Positions 10,701 through 20,919 of a stretch of 64,000 nt of DNA are shown piece after piece. Below the pieces are notes generated by a model. That model had not been told where the DNA came from and made no database searches. It saw nothing but the letters and a program-made list of their open reading frames with translations. The stretch comes from Isochrysis galbana (Eukaryota > Haptophyta > Isochrysidales > Isochrysidaceae): contig CM030944.1 of the NCBI GenBank assembly GCA_018136815.1, positions 1,054,456 to 1,118,455 of the forward strand, written 5' to 3'. Numbering within the stretch: the first letter of the stretch is position 1; every line of letters begins with the position of its first letter. The position numbers and the translations under genes were made by a program.

Positions 10701-12328
10701 AATCGCGGCAGCAGAGGCTTCGGCGGCTGAAGCGGTGAAGATCGCAGCGATGGAAGCTGCGGCCGCCGAGATGGCGCGCATCGCAGCGGGGGAAGCTGCG
10801 GCTGCCGAGACACCGCGCATCGCAGCCGAGAAAGCTATCCTAACGGAGACTCTTCGTATTGCATCTGGGGAGGCCAAGGCCGACGAGTCGGCGCACAACG
10901 GAGCACCGAATGTCAAAACCGCTGAGGCAACGCTGATCGTGGCCGAGGGACCTTCGGCAGCGCACGTTGCCGCCGAGGAGTATGAGGCCGCCGAGGTAGC
11001 GCGCGTCGAAGCAGCGAAGCTAGCGGTAAATCGGGCAGGCTTCACTGCGGATGAACCAATAGCCACCGATGCGGCGCGTATCGCTGCGGCAGAGGCTATG
11101 TTAACTGAAGGGGCTCGAGGCTCGACCCTGAATACTGTGGAGGCGGCAGCGCAAGAAGCTCAGGTGATACGCATTGCCACCGAGGAGGATGTTGCTGCAG
11201 AGGAGGAATGGAGGAGAACAGAGGGGAACGCCCCCACAGTTTCGGCACAAATCGATACGGCAGAGTTGGCGGCAGCAGAGTCCGCGCGAATCGCGGACGG
11301 GGTGGAAGCGACGCGCGCTGTAGCTGAGGAGACTCCAGTCGAGGCAGCGCGAATCGTAAATGAACATGCTGCCCCCACTAAGGCCGCGGAAGAGGCTGAG
11401 AAGACACGAATTGCGGACGAAGAGGCTGCAACCGGTCAGGCGGCACGCATCGCTGCTGAGGATGCCGAGGCTGTCGAGTCAGCACAAATCGCAGAGGAAA
11501 TGGCTGCGGCGATTCAGGAAGGTCGAGTCGTGGTCGAAGAGACCAAGTCGGCCCCAATCATAGGTGAGGAGGATGCCCTTGTGGAGGTAGTACGCAACGC
11601 GGCGGAAGAAGCTGCCGTTGCTGACGCGGCGAGCATTGAGTCCAAGGAGGCTTCACATGCAGAGGTACGTCGCAGTAAGGCTCAGGAGGCGAATGCACAA
11701 GGGGAGCCGCAGGTCGCAACGGAACCGGCTGATTCGGCAAGGATAGCTACCCAGAGGGAGGCAGCCGCCAAATTGGCGCGCATCGCAGAGATCAATGCCG
11801 CGGAGCTCGAGCGTGAGGCGCGGCTCTTTCACGAGGCATCCGCTATGAAGGCCGCTGAAGTGGTCGCGATGCGCCGCGACGAGGTAAAACACGAGATGGA
11901 GATCATCGCCCGAGCGAGCGCTGCGACGCGACAAGCAGCTTTGGTGAGTGAGAGACTTGACTACACCTGTTGACTCTCACGCGCCATGCCAACGAGCCTC
12001 ACCTTCTTCCGGCTAAGGCTGACATCCTTGCACGAGCCACCTTCTGGCCTACCAAAGAGCCCGGAAAGTGGAGCGGAGGACTCTCTCATGCTCACCGCAA
12101 GACCGAGGATGGCCCCTAGCTATGCTTAAGTGAAACGTACCCTTCGCCTCACCGCCCAAATCCTTTCGCTCACAGGCCAAATTTGGTGGCAGTGCGAAGC
12201 GCATCTCGCACCCAAATGACGAGTCTTCCTCTCTGAAGCACGCCCCAGCGAGTGAGGACACTAAAGTCGTTGTGGAGCAAGTTGGCGCACCAAATTCAGC
12301 CTACGGCGACGAGGATGAATATTTTTAA
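7738..12328 (+). CDS. Giant Ala/Glu-rich helical repeat protein, two exons
   Basis: Exon 1 is 7738-11943 and exon 2 is 12176-12328. The junction TTG|gtgagtg...ctcacag|GCC keeps the frame, giving about 1,452 residues. After a basic N-terminus (ASARFSGWLKAKVGAP) and a charged coiled-coil start (LEAERRARQKAEEMEEKA), residues about 130-1350 are degenerate 12-14-residue units of the type AARIAAEEAAAAE with Val/Ile/Arg/Lys variation. These units predict one very long alpha helix or an A/E-rich coiled coil. The C-terminal exon is different and ends in acidic GDEDEYF. The composition resembles TolA-like rods and cytoskeletal or scale/wall scaffold proteins, but no family is recognised. Internal units are duplicated at DNA level (near 9.4-10.1 kb), showing growth by tandem duplication. 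No transmembrane segment is seen. Confidence 0.75.
9412..10018 (+). repeat. Tandem duplication of about 300 bp inside the repeat gene
   Basis: The block beginning near 9,412 (gcagtggcggaagctgcaatcgcc) recurs near 9,720 and in shorter form again near 10,025. Each block ends with a run of GCCAAGGCCGCCGAGGAG units: about four in the first block and five in the second. This is a recent unequal-crossover duplication that preserves the reading frame. Confidence 0.65.
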
Positions 12329-13049
12329 TGGCAGGCTACAATGTGGGTGAAGGGTTTGTATTCGATGTCGATGTGCTATTAGAGTCTCACGAGAACGGCA
12401 AGATGAGATATGGGCGTTTCATACAGGTATCGAGGGCCAACTGAGCGGCACGTCATCCGCTAGTCATCCGCCTCGCGTCGCCGAGGAGCCTTAGATGGGC
12501 CCGGGCTGCTGGTAGCCAAATATGGTGAGATGTGTAGAAGGTGGAATGAGAAGAAGTATGCGAATCGCATTACGGTGTATGGTGGTGCACTAGGCACTTA
12601 CAGTACTTACTATGCTATGCTGATACTACGTAACACGTAACGCCTAGCTGCCTGGTCTAGCCAACTATAATCAATATACTGATTGTTGATTGGGTTATGG
12701 AGCGCGCGCCGCTCCCCTGCCGCCCGCCACGACGGACGATCGGCCCATGGCCGACGCCGTGCCTCCGAAGCGCGCCCGCGAGAGGGCGCCACGAGCTCGT
12801 CTAGGTGCTCACAAAAGCCACGGCCCTCTCGCTCTAGCACCATCGCGGTGACCAGGGCGGCCGAGAGGAGGGGGAGCGACGCCATTGCTCGTCGCTCGCG
12901 CTCTCTTCGCGACAGTTATCGGATGCAAAAGTGTCCCTCTACAAACCCCACACACCACTATCTCATAATATCTCACGCACATCCACAGTAACAGTAAAAC
13001 GTAGAATACAAACATAGACAGGACGAGCGCGTAAAGGGGGGAAAGGGGT
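12329..13049. other. Intergenic spacer
   Basis: This is the 3' flank of the repeat-protein gene and the spacer before the hairpin element. Around 12,698 there is a stretch starting atggagcgcgcgcc that faintly recalls the retroposon reading frame, but the match is too weak to call. Nothing else is recognised. Confidence 0.4.
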
Positions 13050-13354
13050 CAACTAACTTTATATACTTGGTTGACCCATGGGGATGGGGGGGCACGATCC
13101 CCCTCCCCCTCTCCACTCCCACTCCTCCCCTGCCACCTGCCATGGGGGAGGGACCACCCATCCTCCTGGCATGCTTGATGGCTTGCCAGGAGCATGGGTG
13201 GTCCCTCCCCCATGGCAGGGGAGGAGTGGAGAGAGGCGGGGGCTCGGGGCTGGTGCCCCCGTGCCCCCCCATGCCCCATCCCCATCCCCATGGGCATGGG
13301 CCATGGCCATGGGCGAACTAGAACTAAATATAAGTATAAGTATAAACTTAGTTG
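13050..13354. mobile_element. Short hairpin element: two retroposon 5' ends head to head
   Basis: The left end reads caactaactttatatacttggttgaccc in plus orientation, and the right end reads aagtataaacttagttg, the same 5' end inverted. Between them a long imperfect palindrome (ccatgggggagggaccacccat... paired with ...atgggtggtccctcccccatgg) is centred near 13,170. The inner half matches the 5' part of the nested element at 46.7-46.85 kb. It is about 305 bp with no coding capacity. It resembles a MITE in form but is built from the T-tailed retroposon family. Confidence 0.6.
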
Positions 13355-13609
13355 TGCCTTGGGTTATGATGCGGTCATGTATTTCGTGGCTTGGCGTGAT
13401 GCTGCATGGCTCGTGGTAGTAGCGGCACTTATATTCAGCTTTTTATATTATGTACACTTAGTACTTAGTTCACATTGAGGAGGCGCCTCATACGCAGTGT
13501 GAATTGTAGAATAGAATTAGGGTTACTTTTATTTTGAAACCCAAAAAATAAAATTCGGCCCCCGCTCCCCCGCTCCCGACGTGGAAAGTGCGCAGTGCGT
13601 TGGTGAGTG

Positions 13610-14203
13610 ATGGCCTCGATGGATGGCTTGCTCCTGCGCATTCTGGACGGCATGAAGCGCGATAAGGCGATCCAGGCAATTCAGAGCAAATTGAAGGGTA
13701 GAAGCTTGCTGCTCAAGCGCAAGAACAGCGCGACCACCACAGCCAGGTACACCCCAGGCCCTGCCAGCGCACGTAGGTTGCAGGCGGTGGGATCAAGAAG
13801 GGGAAAATGCTGCAGCGTTCCTGTAGCAGAGTATTCTCACGTGCAGCAGCAGCACCATTTGTGGCAAGCCTATTCCAGTGCAGCATTCTCTGCTCTCGAC
13901 CCCATCACGCCCCAAACTGCCATGTCACTGTGTGCTGAGCTTGACAAGCATGGCGCACATATTGAGGTGGTCAGGAGTCGATCATTTTCGCAGACTGGCC
14001 TCTCAGGGATCGTGCTATCAGAAACGGGGAGAAGCTTCTGCATAATGGGTTCAAAAGGAAAACCTAGGACTGTCCTTAAATCGGGTGCAGCTGTTCACAT
14101 GACTTTGCCCCCGTCAGTGCCGTCACGGGTCAAAGTGATGATCGGGGACCCTGTCCTTCTTGATGGGGCATCGCTAGTACACAGAGATGTGGGGCGCCGC
14201 TAG
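13610..14203 (+). CDS. POP4: RNase P/MRP protein subunit POP4 (Rpp29)
   Basis: POP4/Rpp29 binds the RNA of ribonuclease P and MRP and takes part in 5' processing of tRNA and in rRNA maturation in the nucleus. The frame gives about 197 residues. The family core is clear: ELDKHGAHIEVVRSRSFSQ, GLSGIVLSETGRSFCI and KPRTVLKSGAAVHMTLP. These match the Sm-like barrel of UPF0086/Rpp29, with the conserved GIV..E. motif. The ATG at 13,610 was chosen; a GTG lies just upstream. A 30-base stretch near 13,747 (gtacac...cacgtag) has splice-like ends but keeps the frame either way, so it is ambiguous. The C-terminus VLLDGASLVHRDVGRR is a little short compared with plant and fungal POP4. Confidence 0.85.
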   Translation: MASMDGLLLRILDGMKRDKAIQAIQSKLKGRSLLLKRKNSATTTARYTPGPASARRLQAVGSRRGKCCSVPVAEYSHVQQQHHLWQAYSSAAFSALDPITPQTAMSLCAELDKHGAHIEVVRSRSFSQTGLSGIVLSETGRSFCIMGSKGKPRTVLKSGAAVHMTLPPSVPSRVKVMIGDPVLLDGASLVHRDVGRR

Positions 14204-15034
14204 TGCACAGAGAGGTCCGAGGGCTTAGCCGGCTCATAGATGGTTCTAAGGTGTATGAGGCATTGTTCAAGTGACACCTATACAAACGAGTTGTTATTCA
14301 TATTAATTCACATTGGTAGTAAATTTACAACACCTTCCATGTCGCCTTCGCCTATGTCCCATGTCCTACCTGTGCAGTGAAATTGGTGTAAGTCCAGGTC
14401 CCCCTACTCCGTGGGCGGCCAATTCCTCTACTGGCATGTCCTTCTCCCTCCCCTAATGGTATTTTTTGCCTCTAGCCTCTAGAGCCCCCCCAAAGCTTGA
14501 TCTGGGCCCATGGGGATGCCCTGCAGGCAAGAGGTACAAAAATATCATGGGGGTCCATCATTTACGACGGCCTGTGAGAGTGCGCGTGCCCTCATCGGAG
14601 CAGCCAACGGGGGGGGGGGGGGTCCGATTCCTGGTAGGGGTGTCCTTCCAGGCTCTATGCCTCATAAATGAGTCAGATTAGGCCATCCCATCCAAGTGCA
14701 TGGTCAGTCTACTGGGCTTGTGACGGACTGGAGGTTACGGATGGGACGGAGGGAACCGGAAGGTACGGAAGGTAGGCGGCGGGAGGCACGGTATTTTGGA
14801 ACTGGGCGGGTTGGACGGGCTGATCCACCTCAATGGCGGGAGGATGGATGGCGGGCAGTGGCGAGGGCGAGCGGGACGACGGGGGGTCGACGGCAGCGAC
14901 GACGGAGGACTTAGCGCTGCGATGACGCCCCAGTGGTGCTTTGGCACCGCACTAGTGAGTGACAGGCGGCGATGCACCGCGTGCAAGAGCGACAAGGGTG
15001 GCGGCGGAGGCGTCGCCACGGTGCGTGGCCGATC
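14204..15034. other. Intergenic spacer
   Basis: This is the 3' flank of POP4 and a spacer with a G-run near 14,610. Directly after the POP4 stop a short imperfect duplication is seen (gctagtacacagagatgtgg / gctagtgcacagagaggtcc). No gene is supported. Confidence 0.4.
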
Positions 15035-15175
15035 GGCAGTAGTCGAGGAGCACCGGCATCCATTGGGATGCCATCGCCCCCGCTATCCCGACGTAAGTGC
15101 GGCTGCGCAGCGCGCCGCGGTGTGGAGTTGGAGTCATAGGCAGGTTAGCCATTACCGGCTCCCTGCCAGGGAGCC
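15035..15175 (-). repeat. Remnant of a methyltransferase-bearing retroelement
   Basis: In minus-strand translation this encodes PHRGALRSRTYVGIAGAMAS followed by QWMPVL, almost identical to the end of the methyltransferase-like domain in the LTR element at 27.6-40.9 kb (PHRGALRSRTYVGIAGAMAA, QWMPVL). The match covers only the motif X-like segment and a few residues before it. It is a short fossil of a related element; no LTR or polymerase part is recognised around it. Confidence 0.6.
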
Positions 15176-15568
15176 GTCGCGCGGAGAGTGCGGATCTGCG
15201 CAGCTGGGAGGCTGTCTCCCAGTAAGTAGGCCTCGAGGCTCTAGCCTCTCCTCGAGCCATTTCCCAGCCTCCACAGCCCCCCCAGAGGGCGAAGGACACA
15301 CGGCGAAGGGATTGCGCCGGCGCGAGGAATTGGCTGCCCACGGAGTACCAGTATCGTGGCGGATGTCAACGCCCCAAGGGCTCTAGACACTCTCTACACC
15401 CTGGCGTGGAGATATATCTTAATAGACTTGTCGTATAGAATTCAATGACTAGGGACTCTTGATGGCCCGCGCCCTTGATGACATCGCATTCACAGAAGAA
15501 TCGGTGATCATATGGGTAATGGAAAAATACACGAAACTAAGCAAAGCCCTACTCTTTGCTAACACGTT

Positions 15569-16271
15569 CAACCTACTTTTATAAGTGGGGGTCAATGGGG
15601 GCCTCGCGCCCCCCTCTCTCCATCGCGGACACCCCCCGGGGTGGGCCCGTACAATCAACCCCAGCCCCTATACTTGTTCTAGAGGTACAGGCTACATTAA
15701 TCAGGTTCACCACCCTGGTGAGGGGCCTTGCCCAACCAAACACCTGCAGCATAGTTAGTGCGCACTCGCATTCGCACAGCAGCCCGGGGAAGAAAACCTA
15801 AACTCAAAACCCCGCTACCGCTAACGCTCAGCACACCCATCTTTACAGAAGACGACAAGGGCAGACAAAAAATGAACACAAACCTCGGCCTTGTTTGTGG
15901 CGAAAGCGCTCGGCCTCGCCGAAAGGCTCGCCTGAGGTCGAGGCGCACCTCCCTCCCTGAGGAACCCTCGTTGAAAGAATGAACATCACGAGCTAAGAGA
16001 CAATCTACCAACGTCGACGCACCCACGCGCTACAGTTGATAGAAGCAACGGGCCACTCAGCGACACAGGAGGAAGACGGGAACATTCCACTGGGGGCCGG
16101 TGCACCCCGCCCAACCCAGCCCCCCCCGCAGCACCTGAGCCCCTAAGTAGAGCATGAGGGGAGTTGCCGCAAGGCGGGAAGTGAGGGCGAGAGAAAGGGA
16201 AATGGGCGTGGCTACAGTGCAGTTATCCCCATAGCCACGCGCGAGGCGAGAATATTAAAAGGGTTTTTTTT
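15569..16271 (+). mobile_element. T-tailed retroposon copy 2
   Basis: The 5' end reads caacctacttttataagtgggggtcaa, then cgcgcccccctctctcc, a diverged version of the 5' part of the nested copy at 46.85 kb. The 3' part, from about 16,060 (cacaggaggaag, then cccctaagtag, gccgcaaggc, gggcgtggctac, tagccacgc, gaggcgagaat), matches 47,289-47,495 and ends in eight T at 16,264-16,271. The GCGTGGCTA...TAGCCACGC pair can form a 9-bp stem. No protein-coding frame and no certain target duplication are seen. Confidence 0.6.
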
Positions 16272-16538
16272 ACGACAACGACGACGACGAGAGAGGGAAA
16301 TGGATGGGCCGCGACAGCAGACCGCTCCCCTACCCCACCCCAACGCCACCTACGCCCGATCGTACTCGTACATCGATGATCATCTATCCTCTGCGCTCGC
16401 GTCGGCTATCGCATTTCACCTTTCAGCACGTATCTGGCGCCACACGCTGTGGAGAGGGTCTCTCTCTCCTTTTTATAAACCCCACTTTGCACCCGTATGC
16501 TGCATGTAACTGGCCGCTAGCCCAACAGTCAGCCGGCC

Positions 16539-18410
16539 TCACTTCGCGCCTTGCTCGGAGAGCCAAGTAGATCTGAGGGCGTCGTCGCAGGATGCGCGCT
16601 CCTCGGGCTTGGTTTTGGTGAGTGAGCGAATCAGCTCGACCTTCAGGGGGGGGTGCGCATGTTGGCAGCCGCACACACGGTGATATAGTGGCCAGTGGGT
16701 CGGAATACACGTACTTGGTGTGTCCTGCCCACTCAAGGCTGCGTTGCGCATTGCTAGGGAGTGGCGAGAATCAGGAGTCAAGATCTCACGGCAAAGCTCA
16801 CCGCAGAGGGGGCATCCTGGAAAACCTGTGCAGAGAAGTCGATGACATTTTCAGTGATCTTGTAGAAGAGGATGTCTTCGTCAGGGGAGTAGAACGGCAA
16901 CTGTCCCGCAAGGAGCTCGTAGATGATGATACCTACCGCCCAATAGTCAACAGACGTGTCGTAGCCTGCGAGAGGGAGGGATGAAGTGTAGCGTGGGAGG
17001 CTGAAAAATTCCATGTGTGGCGCAACCGACTGCGCGACAGGCAGCAACAAGAGATAGAGATTCTAAGCAGCGTGAATGAAGGTCACGATAGTGGCTGTGA
17101 CGCGCCATGAGACACCTGCATTGAGATCGAAGGTGCCCTTGCCTTGGGCTAGCTCCACCAATTCGGGCGCGAAATACTCGGGTGTGCCGCACACAGTAGA
17201 AAGTCTCCCGGTTGGCCGGTCGTGCTCCTCCGATTCCATGAGAGTATCACTTGCATTTCCTGCCCCTATGTACCCCGCGCTTACGGCGCGTGCATTGATC
17301 GCGCGCATCGAGCCGCGGATATTGGAAGGTGAAGGCGGCGATCCAGCTGAATCGACAAGCATTTGCGATAAGCCGAAATCTGCAATCTGCAGCACCCCAA
17401 GGAGAGAGGAGCGGGGTCGGCAGCAACAACCACTGCTATACGTGCTAGACTATCTCCTGGTCTCGACCGTCTGTCTGCTCTAGGAAACTGATGTGCCCCA
17501 AGCCGCTACCTTAAGTTGTAGCTTGTGCTTGTCTTCTTCAGGCGCGACAATGAGGATATTCGAGGGTTTAAGGTCGCAATGCACAACTCCACAACCGTGT
17601 AGATAAGCAACTGCCGAGACAATCTGTCGCGAAAGGGCGATCGCCTCGGACTCCTTGAAGGATCCGACCGCCTTTAGACTCTGGTGCAGGTCACCTACGT
17701 GGTCGTAGCGGCCAGGGTGGGCAAGACGCGGGCACAAGATAGCTCTCCCGCACGGGCCATTCGTTCTTGTGCGGCGACTTGTACGTGCCGTCGTCCTCGT
17801 CACCCCAGCATGCAGACCTTTCGGCCCGCTGGGCAAACGCACACACGCATGCGAACGCCGATGGCACCGCGTAGGCTCTTCTAGCAAGACCACAAGAGTG
17901 CTTTGCCTGTCCCGCCGGTTGCGAGCAACAATCTCACCTCCTGTCATGAGCTCCGTGACCAACATGAGGTGCGTGTCGTTCTCAGACACATCAAGCAATT
18001 TCAGTAGCGAAGGGTGATGAAACTTCTCCCAGATGGAGATCTCATTGTGGAGAAGTTCCATCTCAATACCAGTCTTGGAGATCTTCTTGATCGCCACCAA
18101 CCCGCCCTCACCTGTTAGCCGCTTGGCACGAAGCACTGTCGCGAAGGCGCCCTTGCCGATCGAACCCTTGTCCAACTCGTACGTCTCAGAGAATTGACGG
18201 CGATGCGCGGCGACATACTTGTTGTAATAGTCAACAAACTCCTCGCGCGAAATCACGCCGTCACGGTTGATATCCGCCTTCTTGAGCTGCCGCTCGACCC
18301 ACACCTTCATCTCGTCGGCATTCTTCTTACGCCCAGTTACATAGCCAAGCTCAGAAAAGCAGTTAGCCAGTTCGCACACGTCAATCGTGCCGCTGTTGTC
18401 GACATCATAT
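16539..18410 (-). CDS. Calcium-regulated Ser/Thr protein kinase with N-terminal EF-hands (5' end not found)
   Basis: The visible exons are 17938-18410, 17510-17694, 17116-17386, 16802-16965 and 16539-16640, all with GT-AG ends and consistent phase, giving about 397 residues. Two EF-hands come first: DVDNSGTIDVCE and DINRDGVISREE. The kinase domain follows: glycine loop GKGAFATVLRAK, VAIKK lysine, hinge VTELMTGGDLHQ, catalytic loop VVHCDLKPSN (HCD in place of HRD), ADFGLS, GTPEYFAPE and YDTSVDYWAVGIIIYELLAG. Classical CDPKs carry their EF-hands after the kinase, so the order here is reversed. About 40 residues (SPPSPSNIRGS...) are inserted between DFG and APE. The first exon begins inside EF-hand 1 (YDVDNSG) after a pyrimidine-rich acceptor, so at least one upstream exon, perhaps with more EF-hands, is missing from this model. 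Confidence 0.8.
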
Positions 18411-19404
18411 CTGGTCAAGCGGGGATGGGGTTGGAGGAGAGGAAGAAGTTGAGCCTGGACGGCGGAGAGAGCAATTTATGTGCAGCACACCCCATGCCGA
18501 GCAGAACGGAGTGTAGGAGTAGTCCCACACATGTGACCTCACCCCCACTCCGCACCCCCTCCCCCGGCTCTCTCACATAGGCTCCATCTCTCGCACTCCG
18601 GTGCTGTTGCCCAGGCTTCCTCACTTCACTCCGCACGTTGCGCGCTGAATATCTCCCTCTGCAACCTTCCCCTTACCTTTCCTTCACTCACATTCCAGCT
18701 ACACCGCCTGTCTCTGTGTCACATCTGAGCTCCCAGCGTTACCACTTTTGGCTCAGCCATGTGCTATTCCACCTCCCCCCCCCCCCCACGGCGCAGCTTC
18801 TGCCCGCACAACACTCAAAGATGGCGAGAGGATGCTCTTGGTGCAACAAGCCCTGTTTGCGAACCCCCCTCCCCCCCCTCCCCGCCTTTCTTTTCCCGCA
18901 CCCTCAAGCCACTGATTTCGCCCTCCTACAGCCCCCGCAGCCCTAGCAGGAACCTCCCAAACACCAAGCAGCGCCTTCACTCCCGCTGCTCAACCTCAAA
19001 TTAGTCCCCCCCGCCCCGCCCCCCCCCCCCTCCTCCCCTCCCCTCCTCCTCCAATCCTTACTCACCTCCCCCACTCCCAAACGCCCTACCTCCCGACCCA
19101 CGTCTTCCGCCCCTTCCCCCACCACTCACCGCCACTCCCAGTCCTCTTCGCACACGGTTGCACCCCGCCCGCGCAGCCCCACGCGGCCGCGTGCAGCGCC
19201 CTTCCCCACCCCCACCCTCCACCCCCTTTAAGCCCTGTCCGCTACCCCCGTTAAGCCCTGTCCGCTTCCCCCCAAGCCCTTCCCTCTCTCTCACCTGCTG
19301 AAGACGAAGAGCGCCTCCTCTCCTCTTTGCATTGCGCTCTCGGGCTCGCCGGCGCGGCGAGCACGCGGCGCAGGGCGAGGCTGCGTGCGCGGGCCTAGCA
19401 TGCC
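18411..19404. other. C-rich region upstream of the kinase gene
   Basis: This is C/T-rich low-complexity DNA that should contain the missing 5' exon(s) and promoter of the kinase gene, but no exon can be fixed. Long frames on either strand here are compositional. Confidence 0.4.
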
Positions 19405-20214
19405 GCCCCAGGCAACGAGCGGAAGTGAGGGAGGGAGGAAGGGAGAGAGAGAGGCAGAGAGAGGGAGAGGCAGAGAGAGAGAGAGGCAGAGAGAGAGAGA
19501 GAGGGAGAGAGAGAGAGAGAGGGAGAGAGAGAGCGCAGGATGAGGGAGCGGAGAAGGGAGGGCTGCGCATACAGCCGCAGGGGGAACCCCGAGAAGAGAG
19601 GGATAACTCCCCTAAAGTAGTAAGGGAGCGTGAGGCCTCAAGGCAGCGATCTTCGGTTCGTTGACGGTAGAGCCCCATCGCCCAAAACGTTGAGTACGTT
19701 CGGAGAGTTTCATCAATTCATTCCCGGTGTGTTGCTGATGAGAGAGGGAGGGAGGGGAGAGAGAGAGGAAGAGAGGGGGAGGAGGGGGGGGCAAAGAGGA
19801 GGAGAGAGAGGGAAAGAGGGGAGAGGAGGGAAGGGAGAGAGAAGGGAACCACGGAGAAAGAAGAGAGGGGGGGGGGGGAGGGAGGAAGAGAGGATGGAGG
19901 AGGAAGGGAAAGAGAGAAGAGAGAGAGAGAAAGGGGAGGAGATAGATGAGGGAGGGAGAGGGAGAGGGAAAGGGAGCGAGGCAGGAGAGAGCGAGAGCAA
20001 GAGAACCACGCCCGCAGTGAGCCAAGGGAGACGTGACAGCGGGGGAAAATAAAATGTAGAGTATGTGTGGGAACCACGAATTTATTAATGATGGAGCAGG
20101 CGACGAGAAAGCGGATCCGCCCGCCCACTCCGAGGCTGGGTGGGCGAGAGAGTTCAAGTTTTCTTTTTTCGACGGTTCGACCACTCGCGAGAGCGACCGC
20201 AAGGTGAGAGGCGG

Positions 20215-20250
<36 letters not shown>

Positions 20251-20274
20251 GAGAGAGAGAGAGAGAGAGAGGGG

Positions 20275-20308
<34 letters not shown>

Positions 20309-20348
20309 GAGAGGCAGAGAGAGAGAGAGAGAGAAGAGAGAGAGAGGG

Positions 20349-20440
<92 letters not shown>

Positions 20441-20453
20441 AGAGAGAGAGAGA

Positions 20454-20544
<91 letters not shown>

Positions 20545-20586
20545 GAGAGAGTAAACTCGTAGACTCCTCGTTTGAACGGCCGGCGG

Positions 20587-20621
<35 letters not shown>

Positions 20622-20640
20622 AAACTCCTCGTCTGAACGG
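19405..20640. repeat. GA/CT microsatellite field
   Basis: This field consists of (GA)n and GGGAGA-type repeats, densest at 19,440-19,540, 19,740-19,960 and 20,217-20,545, with a last block at 20,588-20,620. All frames across it encode only RE/ER or SLSL repeats and are rejected as genes. A short island at about 20,050-20,200 is normal sequence without a gene. Confidence 0.85.
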
Positions 20641-20919
20641 CGGCCGCTCCGACGCGCCGAAATCGGCGCTTCCCACTTGGGACGGGTTTGCACCATGGCG
20701 CCACAGTCAGTACGTATCTTGCTTGTAAGGCGGTCAGGCAGGGGGGGGGTGGTTAGGGGTGAAAAAAGGACCATCTCAGACTACTGAGGGGATGTGAGGA
20801 TTTCTCTCGGTAGGGTAGAAAAGTACACATCCGGGGCCCATTAAGGTGGTAGTCTGAAGAAATGCCCCCCCCGGTACGGGGGGGGGGGAAGGGACATCGC
20901 GACATCGCTCCCGCGAGCG

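Noticed and set aside
8703-11066. 787-residue antisense frame (Ala/Ser-rich)
   Set aside because: It is the mirror of the Ala/Glu repeat gene: codons for A and E read as S and A on the other strand. The plus-strand frame is longer, begins with an ATG and splices cleanly.
12683-12991. Possible extra copy of the retroposon reading frame near atggagcgcgcgcc
   Set aside because: Only a dozen bases and general composition agree; no 5' end CAACTAAG or T-run nearby.
19612-20774. Long SLSLSL and RERERE frames
   Set aside because: Pure translation of the GA/CT microsatellite.
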